DNA of 64,000 bases from Nannobrachium achirus (GCA_963921795.1 OY997640.1:9755237-9819236); one strand, 5' to 3'; shown: positions 17,498 to 26,955, counted from the stretch's first letter. The notes: a model not told the origin generated them from the letters alone. A program made the numbers and translations.

Positions 17498-19140
17498 TGC
17501 CAGTGACAATGATGCGATCCATTTCCTTCTCGGGTCAGTGTTTGTTGCTTGTAACGTGTTTGTGTAACCTCAGACTTTGTCAGTGTAAAGAAGATTACAC
17601 CGACGACCGCAATCGGTACGCAGCTACGCCTGGCGATGCTGACTACAGAGTTCAGCTGCAGCCCGGAGTGTGGAAGATTTTGACCTCAGAACTTACATAC
17701 GTGGCATATCAGTTTTTCATAGGTTACAATTGGACGGAGGTGGAAATCTCTTATCCCGAGTGTGAACATGTTGCATGCACCGGATTATCTACTGTGAATC
17801 AAGGCTGTTCAAACATGTGCTCCTCTCCAACGATGAAAGATGCTCAGGCTACGCTGAGGGCTGCTATGAATGACTACACGCAAGCCATTACCATGCTGGA
17901 CGCCACGTTCAACGACTTGGCAGCTCTTATGGACACTCGCATCATCAAACATCATTCAAACGCGGCTCCTTACAACCAGCCTACTTTCCATGGAACTGGC
18001 ACAATCACAAGCCCTCGCATCGTGGACGTCATGTTCACTCACAGAAGCCTCATCCTGCACGCTTTACAAGGCCTAGTCGAAATGTTTTCAAATCCCGTGG
18101 TGTCGGATTATGTAAAAAACAGTCCATCGCCAGGAGCCTCCGCAAACGGTTCATACCCTCTCACAGTGATCACGGACGCGTGGAAGAGCGGGGCGTTCAA
18201 GCTAGCTGTATTGTTAAACTCTGCTACATTTGCTTTTCACGGCGCAAATGAACATCTGCTTAGATGCACCCAAGGTGTCGCACGAAATGACATGAGCGGC
18301 TGTTACCCCGAGTTTACGAATACGTTTTACGTAGACACGCCGATATCAAGCAGTTCTCTGTCAGCTTCAAAGTTAGTTACACTCACAGTACGTAACACGT
18401 GGAGACCAACAAGGCTGTCTCGCTGGTACATGCCCTTTCTCGACTCTTCTAAGGGTAATCGTACATGTTGGCTGGCTAGACCTATGGTCATGGATGAGCA
18501 AGGTGTGAATTATGACACTCCGGAATGTGACTGCAGAGGCCTGTGTGAGCCTCTGGTGCGCAATGATGATATTTTGTCTAAATGTGATGTCGTAGATGGG
18601 CGAGTTGCGAACATCGACTGTCCAATCTCGTGCCACGGACCTTGTTTTGGCCCCACGTGTTATCGCAAAGACACTAACGTCTTTGAGATGAAAACCTCAA
18701 CGCATGTACACACGGGGACGAGTGGTGGATCAGAAATGGACCAGAGTATAATTACCACTCCCGAACCTCGAGTGCTCACCAATGTTCTTTCCTTGTCTGA
18801 TAAAGACATACACGTGAGCTTGGACGGCATGAAATCTATGTCTGCGGATGCGGCCGACATGTTGACAAGAGGGGCGGCTATATTGAAAGACTTGGAGCAA
18901 ATGAAAAGTGAGGCTGCAAGTTACATTACCAAAACCAAACCCAAACCTCGATCTAAAGGCATTACGTGTCAGGAATGTGAAAAGACATTAGCTCGCATTA
19001 GGAATGTGGCAACAGTCTCGATCCTTTGTTCAATGCTGACATGTCCGTTTCTTGTTTTCCTGGCCTTGATAGCAAGAACTAGCAGGACCCCATCACTCGG
19101 AATTGGTGGCAAGAGTAATGTTTACCCACCACTCCATTGA
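17497..19140 (+). CDS. Second envelope glycoprotein, type I membrane protein
   Basis: 547 aa if the first ATG (17497, overlapping the upstream stop) is used; an ATG at 17512 gives a more typical signal peptide start (MRSISFSGQCLLLV). The ectodomain contains paired cysteines (CEHVAC, CSNMC, CDCRGLC, CPISCHGPC) and several N-glycosylation sites. Near the C-terminus a CQEC pair precedes a hydrophobic transmembrane segment (about residues 502-525). I do not recognise the family. The tight TGATG coupling to the upstream glycoprotein suggests coordinated expression and perhaps a shared complex, by analogy to paired herpesvirus glycoproteins; this is inference. Confidence 0.75.
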   Translation: MPVTMMRSISFSGQCLLLVTCLCNLRLCQCKEDYTDDRNRYAATPGDADYRVQLQPGVWKILTSELTYVAYQFFIGYNWTEVEISYPECEHVACTGLSTVNQGCSNMCSSPTMKDAQATLRAAMNDYTQAITMLDATFNDLAALMDTRIIKHHSNAAPYNQPTFHGTGTITSPRIVDVMFTHRSLILHALQGLVEMFSNPVVSDYVKNSPSPGASANGSYPLTVITDAWKSGAFKLAVLLNSATFAFHGANEHLLRCTQGVARNDMSGCYPEFTNTFYVDTPISSSSLSASKLVTLTVRNTWRPTRLSRWYMPFLDSSKGNRTCWLARPMVMDEQGVNYDTPECDCRGLCEPLVRNDDILSKCDVVDGRVANIDCPISCHGPCFGPTCYRKDTNVFEMKTSTHVHTGTSGGSEMDQSIITTPEPRVLTNVLSLSDKDIHVSLDGMKSMSADAADMLTRGAAILKDLEQMKSEAASYITKTKPKPRSKGITCQECEKTLARIRNVATVSILCSMLTCPFLVFLALIARTSRTPSLGIGGKSNVYPPLH

Positions 19141-19207
19141 CAGTATTTTTCGCACTATTAAAAATATTGCTTTACATCATTCTCTGTATTGTTTCATTTC
19201 ACCACTC

Positions 19208-20188
19208 ATGACCATGGCTTCCAAGGCAAGGTCTGCAAAAGCGGTTAATAAGCCGCTCATCCCTGACAGGGTCAAGTATATGTACAAACCAAGTGCCATC
19301 AGAAACGCCAAAGATCGAGTGGTTGAAATCATCGGTAAAAAGAAAAAGAACACCACGCCTGTTCCGGATACAACCTACGAGACAGCTAAGCTTGTGCACG
19401 CTCTGTGCAACGCAGCCCTCACCGACTCCTGGAATGATGAGTGTGAGCAACTCATGATTGCCAACCTCGCAGTCAGAGAACACCATAAGGCCCTACTGTC
19501 TCACAGTTTATTTGTGACCATGGTAGGTACTCTGGCCGCGAAGGCACTCGAGGAGGTGAGTGTAAAACTAACAGTGCCTAAACCTATCGACCTGTTGAGC
19601 GATCGCTACTACATCAGAGATATCATTTGCCACGACTCAAGCAAGACCAGCGTCGTGGAAGTTGCTTCCTACTCTGGGCTTATGGCATTGCATATGGACA
19701 AACTGACTCTGGCTAAAAAGCCAAATATGGAAAAGCTACTGAAAGACCTGACTGATGGTAACAAGGAAGATGACATCAAGACCATGATGGCCAACTTTGG
19801 GTTCAAACACCATTATGAACACAACCGGCACCATCCTGAGTATTACTGTGGCAAGTCAATGGACAACAGCCAGGTGGTGCAGGCTGTAGTGGATGGCCTA
19901 GCTTGCATTCTGGAAAGAAAAAATGTGGCTTCGATCAAAGAGTGGCTGGACAGCTTCTATGTACAAAGATTCAAAGGAGGAAATCAAGTTCTTGCCCAGA
20001 ATGTGCTCCAGGCTTTGGCTGAAACACTCACTGAAAACGACTTTCTCCATCTGATGGGCTTCAAAAAGTCCATCCAAATGCTCATCGGAGAGTCTCCTCT
20101 TTGGAGCAAAATTATCATGTCTGTTGCATGTAAAGAGAACGCCCCGGCTGATGAGACCATCACAGATTTCACCGGCTGTTGTTTTTAA
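19208..20188 (+). CDS. DUF5662-like HD-type protein
   Basis: 326 aa from the ATG at 19208; the ATG at 19214 (ACCATGG) has the better initiation context. Residues 142-146 read HDSSK and about 60 residues later HHYEHNRHHPEYY (208-213 within HHPEYY). This pair of histidine-rich motifs with a Y/E-rich middle part matches the pattern I know from DUF5662, a family related to HD phosphohydrolases and found in phages and large DNA viruses. A metal-dependent phosphohydrolase activity, possibly on nucleotides, would be the first guess but is inference. The N-terminus is Lys/Arg-rich. AATAAA follows at 20232. The ORF overlaps nothing else; the open frame continues back to 19103 without ATG. Confidence 0.65.
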   Translation: MTMASKARSAKAVNKPLIPDRVKYMYKPSAIRNAKDRVVEIIGKKKKNTTPVPDTTYETAKLVHALCNAALTDSWNDECEQLMIANLAVREHHKALLSHSLFVTMVGTLAAKALEEVSVKLTVPKPIDLLSDRYYIRDIICHDSSKTSVVEVASYSGLMALHMDKLTLAKKPNMEKLLKDLTDGNKEDDIKTMMANFGFKHHYEHNRHHPEYYCGKSMDNSQVVQAVVDGLACILERKNVASIKEWLDSFYVQRFKGGNQVLAQNVLQALAETLTENDFLHLMGFKKSIQMLIGESPLWSKIIMSVACKENAPADETITDFTGCCF

Positions 20189-20231
20189 AAATGGTGGAGG
20201 TGTATGTGTGAAAAAAATGTGCCTAAAAAAA

Positions 20232-20281
20232 AATAAAAACAAAAGAAAAAGAACCATGAGTGACTCAGCAAGACTTTTATT
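20232..20281. terminator. Opposed polyadenylation signals
   Basis: AATAAA at 20232-20237 ends the DUF5662-like gene. TTTATT at 20276-20281 is AATAAA for the minus-strand GPCR gene, about 210 bases after its stop. The stretch 20282-20490 is AT-rich 3' untranslated sequence with no gene seen. Confidence 0.65.
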
Positions 20282-20490
20282 GTTTCATTTGTTTAACAAC
20301 CCTCGTACCAAATACAGTTTAAGTGCATACAAAAACTACACATCATTTTGACAAACAATGCAGAACAACCACTGTTTTGAGCTACGTATAACAGTTAAGG
20401 TGTACAAAAACAAAATATGAACAACTACTGTACTTAAACCGTACCAAGAAACGTGTACACAAAAACAGAAGTGATATTTACAAGGTTCAT

Positions 20491-21647
20491 CTAATGTACA
20501 GGTTTTATCAATTTACGCACAGGAATCGGGGAGTGCACAACGTCTTGACAGCTGCTGCCCCATCTAGTTCTCTCAATTTGTGAACTGCGATTTCTTAGGC
20601 GCATGAATATGTACAAACATGGACTTGTGATACAGTGCATATGTCCAACAGCCAAACAAACGTTTTGTACTATGAACACAGTGATGGGGCAATGTAAATC
20701 TTTCGAGGTCTTGTAGTAAATGCTGCCCGTAACCCACGGAAGCCAGCAAGCCATAAACATCACAGTTGTCAGTCTAGCAAACAACTGAGCTCTTAAGATG
20801 CGGCGATTCTTTTGCATAACTCTGTGTTTTATATGTATCACAAGGACTATGTTGCTTATAGCGACAGCTATCATAGGTATCATGTAACTGACAATAATTT
20901 TTGCCCAAAATGTTACTCCCTGAAAATCCTGAGATATTGTACACACACAGGTACGGGTCACAGGGTGTAAGATCACATTGTGATGTGTCACGTCTAAAGC
21001 CGAAAAAATCACCGGCACACAAGAGCAGATGATCGTCCTGAAGATCCATCTGTAGCGTTGATTGACCGGCTGCAGCAGATGTCTATTGCATTTGACTTTG
21101 ACGCATCTGTCCAAGTTGATGTACACCAGGAGACAGATTCTGTGCTGAAAGCAAAACTGTTACAACAGACAAAGAAAGCAAACAACAAGTTAGTTTTTGT
21201 CTAGCTCTACATATTTTAATTTATTTTTTATAGGAAATAAATAGATTTTGTTCTTACCGTAATACCACCTTTCATTATTTTACACCACGTTGTGCCGTAC
21301 ACCCATCCTACTGATGCCACATTTTGTGTCAGCCAGAGAGGAGTTGCCAGTAAAGTGACAATGTCACACACGGCCAGTGCTGCAAACACTCCGTCAGTCC
21401 GGTGCTTGGAAGCCGATTGTTTTCTTGAAGTCCCGCTGGCCAACTCCTGCTTTTTCTTTCTTCTCAAAGCAAAAAGCATGTACACGTTCACAACCAGCCC
21501 CGCAACCATAATCAGAACGTGTAATGTAGGTATGGCAATTTGCATGATTGTTAGATTGACATCTGCACAAAGTCTACGGACACGAAAGGTCTCCGGTAAG
21601 ACTGTGATGGTGTCTCTCGAGACCGCGGTGTTGTTTGCAGAGTCCAT
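20491..21647 (-). CDS. Chemokine-receptor-like GPCR, two exons
   Basis: Exon 1 runs 21647-21258 and exon 2 21156-20491, with a 101-bp intron (21257-21157) that begins GTAAGA and ends in a pyrimidine-rich stretch plus CAG. The predicted product is 351 aa with seven hydrophobic segments. Exon 1 contains an N-terminal tail with N-glycosylation sites and a lone Cys, TM1 (VVNVY), TM2 (LAVCD) and the TM3 cysteine (WCK). Exon 2 begins inside TM3, carries DRC in place of DRY, CWLP in TM6 and SPCLY in place of NPxxY. With this splice, the distance from the TM3 Cys to the DR(C) Arg is the canonical 25 residues, which supports the junction. An extra Cys in the third extracellular loop fits chemokine receptors. 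Alloherpesviruses are known to carry captured GPCRs. Altered DRY/NPxxY may change signalling. Confidence 0.85.
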
Positions 21648-22376
21648 GGTCTGTGCCTTAAGATGGTGCAGAAGAAGAAACCAGAAGGGGAAGGTTCCTT
21701 AAAAACACAAAATAAAAAGCTTCTTGGTGAAGCAGAATAATCTTCGGTGTCCAAAGCTGAGCTCAAACTGCTTTTGTTTTAAAGTGGTGGAAAGGATAGT
21801 GTAGAAAATCAGGATACGACAAGAAAGAAGTCTGCAAACATAAAAAGCTACTTGGTGATAGCAGAATGAATCTTGAGTGTGCGGGAGCTGAGCTCAAACT
21901 GCTTTTTGGTGATGAGATGGAGCGGTAAAGCTTTATAGTTTGCACTTGGCCTCGAAGACGAAGTTCTGAGTTCACCAGCATATCGTTTCACTCGCTCCCT
22001 TCTCAGGAACCAACCCCTCCTATTTCCTGTCCGTCCAAAATGCTTCTCCGTACAAAAAAGTCAGTCTAAATCACTTCTCCTTAGCTGAAAGTCCGTAAAA
22101 AATCACTCCAGGGTAATAATAAAAAAACCCTCCTCGAAACTGCCTTCATATCTAAGGTCCGTCCAAATTTGCCTTTCGTATCTAAGTTAACAGTCATTGC
22201 TTGTGTGCCCACTCAAGCTCACAACTCTCATTTGTGATGTTTAATAGTCCGTCGAGTTACTCGTTAAAAAGTCTCTCCAAGTTACACAGTTTCTCTCTTT
22301 CACTTCTCTGTTAAAAAGGCCCGTACAGAAACCAAAGTCCTGTGAGGCCTTGAGTTGAACTAGATCTAACTGGAAG
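21648..22376. repeat. Non-coding spacer with direct repeats and leader-like repeats
   Basis: No gene is seen. An imperfect direct repeat of about 63 bp occurs at 21714-21776 and 21842-21906 (both end in GCTGAGCTCAAACTGCTTTT). From 22025 to 22300 there are degenerate short repeats of the form AAAAAGTCAGTC or GTCCGTCCAAATTTGCC, similar to those upstream of the gene at 25605. The SPRY gene start follows directly. Confidence 0.6.
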
Positions 22377-23495
22377 ATGGATCGCATTCAGGGAGTGAAT
22401 CACTTCAGGGACCACTGGAAGCAGGAAAATGAAGACGACGGAACAAGACAAAAGCGTGAGATTGACAAGATGATTGAAGAGAAAAAACGTAAAATCCAGG
22501 ATATCAGGAGATCTCTAGAGCTCAGCAAGAAACACACAGCATACGTGATGGATCATGGATTGAGATCTATCCGTATCATGCAAAAGAATATCGACGAATG
22601 CTTCATGAAACTCAAAGAGGAGGTTGTTAAGACGGCAGATGAAAGAGAGAAACCGGTGAGCCACTATGTTAGACAGCTACAAAAGGATATCGATGAGCTT
22701 GAAAACGTCAGCTCTGTAAATCTACTCACCACAGAAATGCCTGAAAACGGGGATGGTTGGAAAAAAACAGTCAACTCCCATCTCTCTTTATTTGCACGCA
22801 CTGCGCAGTTTGCTGAGGATGAGATGGTTAAACTTGTCCAGAATTTGAGCAAGAGCGATCAAATCGCAGGCAAGAGCTCTATTCTTAACAGAATGATGCA
22901 GGTTAATGAGCAGGCTAACCTCAAGAGGGTCAAAGGCATGCATGTGAATGTAACTACGGATCGAGACGAAGTGGAAGGCAACCCTGGGAAAAGGAACTAT
23001 TCTCTAGGAAAACAGAGCATGTCCTCGGGTATGTTTTACTTTGAAGTTTGGGTGAAAGACATGACGTTCTGGTCTGTAGGAGTTGTTCAAGAGTCCTTCG
23101 ACACTGGGGAATTTAAGAACAAGAGAGAGTTTTGCAGGAGCAACGGTTGCTGGGCTTTAACCATGGAAGAAGGAAGACTGAGCACTGGGGAACCGGAAAC
23201 TGGAGAAACATCCTCCAGAAAACAATTGTCAAAGTATCAGGCAGTGGGAGTGTGGGTGGACTATGAGGGAGGTCAGGTCTCCTTTTTTGACGTTGAGTCA
23301 AAAGTTCAAATCTACTCTTTCGTAGATTGCGGCTTCATCGGTACACTCTATCCGATGAAGAAGATGATCCCTCGTGAGCTGGTGGGTGCCCCTCTCAGCA
23401 AAGAGCTTACGGTGCAGGCTGACACACACCATTTTTCTTCGTCTCCACTTTCTAAGAAGAAAAGGGTTTCCGTTAGACCATCTGTGATGGACTAA
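22377..23495 (+). CDS. Coiled-coil / SPRY (B30.2) protein, TRIM-like without RING
   Basis: 372 aa. Residues about 10-110 are charged and heptad-like (coiled coil). Residues about 185-345 form a SPRY/B30.2 domain, with recognisable blocks FYFEVWV, FWSVGVV, CWALTMEEG, VGVWVDYEGGQVSFFDV and LYPM. This is the C-terminal half of a fish TRIM/finTRIM-like protein; no RING or B-box is present. It probably came from a host gene. A plausible role is to bind a TRIM target or co-assemble with host TRIMs, interfering with antiviral signalling; that is inference. The tail carries KKKR. The gene's leader and first codons are repeated downstream at 23823-23931. Confidence 0.85.
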   Translation: MDRIQGVNHFRDHWKQENEDDGTRQKREIDKMIEEKKRKIQDIRRSLELSKKHTAYVMDHGLRSIRIMQKNIDECFMKLKEEVVKTADEREKPVSHYVRQLQKDIDELENVSSVNLLTTEMPENGDGWKKTVNSHLSLFARTAQFAEDEMVKLVQNLSKSDQIAGKSSILNRMMQVNEQANLKRVKGMHVNVTTDRDEVEGNPGKRNYSLGKQSMSSGMFYFEVWVKDMTFWSVGVVQESFDTGEFKNKREFCRSNGCWALTMEEGRLSTGEPETGETSSRKQLSKYQAVGVWVDYEGGQVSFFDVESKVQIYSFVDCGFIGTLYPMKKMIPRELVGAPLSKELTVQADTHHFSSSPLSKKKRVSVRPSVMD

Positions 23496-23501
23496 TTCTG
23501 T

Positions 23502-23588
23502 ACATGCTGTACAGAAAGGACCCAGTCTGTACATGCTGTACAGAAAGGACCCAGTCTGTACATGCTGTACAGAAAGGTCCCAGCACCA
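23502..23588 (+). repeat. 29-bp tandem repeat, three units
   Basis: Three units of 29 bp, each containing CTGTACATGCTGTACAG, an imperfect palindrome built on GTAC. They start six bases after the SPRY stop codon. A frame from 23504 to 23815 is open through them and includes CIVCGHVYCPC, but I do not regard it as a proven gene. Confidence 0.85.
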
Positions 23589-23822
23589 CGCTCAAAACTG
23601 CTCCTTGCATTGTATGTGGCCATGTGTACTGTCCTTGTGTTTATAAACTCAATGAACTCCAGGGTAGGCTGAGCAGCGGTTATAAACTGCCTAACCATCC
23701 TGCTCAAGTCTTCCCCAAGCGATTTGGTACTCATTGCAGACAGGAGATGTTAGACGTGTTAAAGAACAACTGGCCCGCTCCGCTCTGCTGCAACGCAAGG
23801 ACACTAAAAGACTGACACTGGT

Positions 23823-23931
23823 ACCTAAGGTCCGTTCAAATTGCCTTTCGTATCTAAGTTAACAGCCAACCAAAGTCCTGTGAGGCCTTGAGTTGAACTA
23901 GATCTAACTGGAAGATGGATCGCATTCATGG
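23823..23931 (+). repeat. Duplicate of the SPRY gene leader and start
   Basis: This stretch repeats 22151-22193 and 22329-22388, including the ATG and the first codons of the SPRY gene (ATGGATCGCATTCA), but lacks the 135 bases between those two blocks. The copied reading frame does not continue. It is a relic of a second gene copy or a recombination product. Confidence 0.85.
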
Positions 23932-23956
23932 GTCGCATTCATTTCATTACACTATG

Positions 23957-24006
23957 AATAAAAAACAAAACACTGAGAAACGCAAATTGTCTTATGTTGT
24001 TTTATT
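23957..24006. terminator. Opposed polyadenylation signals
   Basis: AATAAA at 23957-23962 serves the plus-strand SPRY gene and TTTATT at 24001-24006 serves the minus-strand Ig receptor gene. 24007-24242 is AT-rich with no gene seen. Confidence 0.65.
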
Positions 24007-24242
24007 TCATGTTACAAAGATGGTTATGTAAAACACAATACATGGGTGAACAGTCGAGCAAAGCCGTAGTCATAGTACGTTACGTTGTACCATAAACTTT
24101 TCAATTGGGTCAGAATAAAGTAATACACACAACAAGTTCAGTGCTTGTGTTTAAATACATTTCGTGCATATTGAAATACTATGTGTAGCTTGGGTTAAAA
24201 TTGAATTTTTGATTTGTTTTCAGATTGTTGTCTCAAAACTGT

Positions 24243-25043
24243 TCATGCTACCACCATAGTGAATTTCTTTTTCTCTTCTTCATCGTCGCACACGTTAAGA
24301 AGTATAAGACATGTAAAGCCAGAAAACATTAAAGGCGCAAAGACTGTCAAGACATATAAAACCATCCATGTTGAGGATTTACTTGTGCTATCCTCTGACA
24401 CATCAGTGGGATTTGGAATGTAGCTGGTGTAGCTAACTGTTGTAACAGTGTCCATGCTGGTAGTAGAAACATTGCTGGTAGAAGCGACGAACCAGTCTGC
24501 CCTTTCTCGAGTGACAGAAACAGTAGGCGAAAGCTCTCCTCTCAGAAGGCAGCTGTATTCTCCTTCGTCTTGTTCTGAGAAGTCCATCAGCGTCAAAGAC
24601 GTATTCCTTCCTATGAAAACGCTGTCTTTGTAAAACCGTGCAGCCTGAGGTCCGTTTGCGTTGCTATCGCAGGTCATTGTCATGTTGTCACCTAGTCGAA
24701 TCGGCTGAGGTGCTCGTAACACCACCTTGGAGGGGAAGACGTTCACAGTCACGCCTCGGCTTCTGGCCCCATTAGGATACTGGCACCAATACACACCGCT
24801 GTCCCAAGGCACGGACCGTTCGATCAAACATTGGTTAGTGTCCGAATCCACGGTGAATTTGCCAAATCTGCTGCAAGGTTTCAGGTAACCGGATAATCCA
24901 CTGGTGTACACTTCTGCACCCAAAGGGCATTGAAAGCCGATCGACTCATGAGGAAAATATACGCTTGTTCCTCTCACGAGCGTAATCTCAGTCTGCGCTG
25001 CAGACAGCAGCATTGTTATGAACAGACAAAGGAGCAGCTTCAT
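24243..25043 (-). CDS. Two-Ig-domain type I membrane receptor, host-derived
   Basis: 266 aa from the ATG at 25041-25043; the longer frame starts with TTG and would put charged residues ahead of the signal peptide. A signal peptide (KLLLCLFITMLLSAAQ) is followed by two Ig domains: the first with FQC and SGVYWCQYP, the second with MTMTCDSN and EGEYSCLLRG. A Ser/Thr-rich stalk (STSNVSTTSMDT) then leads to a transmembrane segment near residues 225-250 and a short Glu/Lys-rich tail without ITIM or ITAM. The domain type resembles fish Fc-receptor-like or leukocyte Ig-like receptors. It is intronless, consistent with capture from mRNA. It may act as a decoy or ligand-binding receptor; this is inference. 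Confidence 0.85.
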   Translation of the reverse strand: MKLLLCLFITMLLSAAQTEITLVRGTSVYFPHESIGFQCPLGAEVYTSGLSGYLKPCSRFGKFTVDSDTNQCLIERSVPWDSGVYWCQYPNGARSRGVTVNVFPSKVVLRAPQPIRLGDNMTMTCDSNANGPQAARFYKDSVFIGRNTSLTLMDFSEQDEGEYSCLLRGELSPTVSVTRERADWFVASTSNVSTTSMDTVTTVSYTSYIPNPTDVSEDSTSKSSTWMVLYVLTVFAPLMFSGFTCLILLNVCDDEEEKKKFTMVVA

Positions 25044-25604
25044 CTTCGGCGATTTGATAATGTTATTCAAAAATAATCAGAGAGATTTCTTCAAAATAAT
25101 CAGTTTTCCTTGAGAAAAAATCAGAGATTTTTTTTTTCAGAAAAACAATCAGAGAGTTTTCCTTAGAAAAAAAACAGAGAGTTTTCCCTTAAAAAAATCC
25201 GAGAGCTTTTTCTTTACGTAAAAAAAAACAGAGTTTTCCTTTTAAAAAAAATCTTTTTTTTCTTAGAAAAAAATCAGAGAGTTTTTCTCTTAGAAAAAAA
25301 ACAGAGAGTTTTCCCTTAAAAAAATCCGAGAGCTTTTTCTTTACGTTAAAAAAACTTCTGCTTAAAAAAGTCAGTCGAAATTGCACCCTTTCTCTCCCTC
25401 TGTTTTAAAAAGTCAGTCCAATCTACACATTGTTTTTCCTCTACTAAAAACAGTCAGTCGAAATTGCACCCTTTCTCTCCCTCTGTTTTAAAAAGTCAGT
25501 CCAATCTACACAGTTTTTGTACGCTGTCTTTTCTGTTAAAAAAAAGTGTCCTATTTGCACGTAGTATTTACACAATTTTCCATCACAAAACGTAAGTCTT
25601 CAAC
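25044..25604. repeat. A/T-rich spacer built from short direct repeats
   Basis: No gene is seen. Copies of an element AGAGAGTTTTCCCTTAAAAA..TCCGAGAGCTTTTTC occur near 25173-25216 and 25301-25345. A second unit of about 62 bp (AAAGTCAGTCGAAATTGCACCC..CCAATCTACACA) occurs at 25366-25431 and 25449-25512. The second unit resembles the leader repeats upstream of the SPRY gene at 22377. Confidence 0.8.
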
Positions 25605-26876
25605 ATGGAGACTAAAAGAAAACGCAGCAGAGCTACAAAACGTACGTTATGTTCTGACAATAATGAGTCGGATACAGCAAAAGTAACCTGTCACTTATGT
25701 TCCCAGGCTTCAGTTACAATTTCTGAACTGAAGGAAGAAATCTTCAAACTGACTCGACTGCTTGAAACCGAGAAGAGTAAATCTCTTAGTCTTGAAACTC
25801 AACATCGTCAAGAAAGCAAAGCTTACAATCTCAAACACACACCGGATCCTTCAAACAACGCCGGTTGGCATGTAACTAAAGAGCTAGAGTATTGTAAAGA
25901 GGAACTGGAATATACAAAAAGGACACTGGAAGAGACTTCTCAGGAGTTGGAGCGTCTCAGAAACAAGTGTTTACAGGAGACCATCAGTGACCCGCAGCCC
26001 TTATTATGCACAGACAAACCCACTGAGGAACTCCGAGAAGACCTAAGCTGGTTAGGCAAACACTATCTGGCGACAACAATTCTCGAAACGCAAATGTTTC
26101 GAGCAGGAGAGTCTATAACACCTGTAAAAGTTCTACACAAGTTATTCGAATCCCACACCGGGAGTAAAGATTCAGGACGGTTTCCTGTGTTGTTAGACAC
26201 GTTTAACACTATGTTGGCGCAATGTTACCCAGATTGGTATGCTGCAAACTTTGGTTTTTGCAAACCAACTAAATGTGGAGAAAAAGTGTCCACTGAGCGA
26301 TTACCTGCAGAGGACTTTGCTTGGTTGGTGTTCGAGTACGACACGCAAACAGTATTGGTCATGATTTTAGTGACAACCATGAACATGTGCAATGGCACGA
26401 CTAAAGGTGGAGTTACGGCGTCTGCTATTGGAACAAGCAAGGCTATGTATAATGCCTATTTGACCATGTTCATGACAGCTGCGGCAAAGGCCGCAAAGAC
26501 ATTTCGTAATGTCATGAAAAAAGCAAAAGCTGTCAGAGAAGCTCAAGGTGTTTTGTACATGCCTGTTACAGCTGGGCTAATCCCTCAAGCAGAAGAACCC
26601 CGACCAAACGGGGATAAAAATCAGGTTTTGATATCTGTGTTCGAAGGATTGCATAAAGCGACTGCTCAAGTAAAAGCTCCTATTTCAAATAAGGACACTT
26701 TGGCGAATGATCCTTTGAAATTGGGTCAATCCGTAGCAACATTTATAAAACGTAAACATTTGCTGGCTTCAGACAAGACACTCGATTTCGACGGGCGAAA
26801 TGTCAATGAGTTTGGTGCGTTTCAAATCCCCCGTACTTTTCCCAAACATTCTCTGGCGACCATGCAACCATTGTAG
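25605..26876 (+). CDS. Unassigned viral protein with basic N-terminus and coiled coil
   Basis: 423 aa, starting at AACATGGAG. The first 20 residues are highly basic (KRKR, TKR), a likely nuclear signal. A CHLC pair (about residues 31-34) and a Glu/Lys-rich coiled coil (about 45-125) follow. The second half is largely alpha-helical with an Ala-rich stretch (FMTAAAKAAKTF). I do not recognise a family. It lies just upstream of, and in the same direction as, the UL5-like helicase. A DNA-binding or virion role is possible but unproven. Confidence 0.7.
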   Translation: METKRKRSRATKRTLCSDNNESDTAKVTCHLCSQASVTISELKEEIFKLTRLLETEKSKSLSLETQHRQESKAYNLKHTPDPSNNAGWHVTKELEYCKEELEYTKRTLEETSQELERLRNKCLQETISDPQPLLCTDKPTEELREDLSWLGKHYLATTILETQMFRAGESITPVKVLHKLFESHTGSKDSGRFPVLLDTFNTMLAQCYPDWYAANFGFCKPTKCGEKVSTERLPAEDFAWLVFEYDTQTVLVMILVTTMNMCNGTTKGGVTASAIGTSKAMYNAYLTMFMTAAAKAAKTFRNVMKKAKAVREAQGVLYMPVTAGLIPQAEEPRPNGDKNQVLISVFEGLHKATAQVKAPISNKDTLANDPLKLGQSVATFIKRKHLLASDKTLDFDGRNVNEFGAFQIPRTFPKHSLATMQPL

Positions 26877-26892
26877 GCGGGGACCTCGTGGC

Positions 26893-26899
26893 TATATAA
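26893..26899 (+). promoter_or_regulatory. TATA box of the helicase gene
   Basis: TATATAA lies 57 bases upstream of the helicase ATG at 26956 and just after the stop of the preceding gene, arguing that the helicase has its own transcript. Confidence 0.65.
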
Positions 26900-26955
26900 T
26901 AGCTCACATGAGCAGTTGACTGTGTTGGTTTCTTTCAGTGTGGGTACCGTCATAT

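Noticed and set aside
23504..23815. Small gene with CIVCGHVYCPC after the SPRY gene
   Set aside because: Starts inside a 29-bp tandem repeat, lies in the likely 3' untranslated region and has no recognised homologue.
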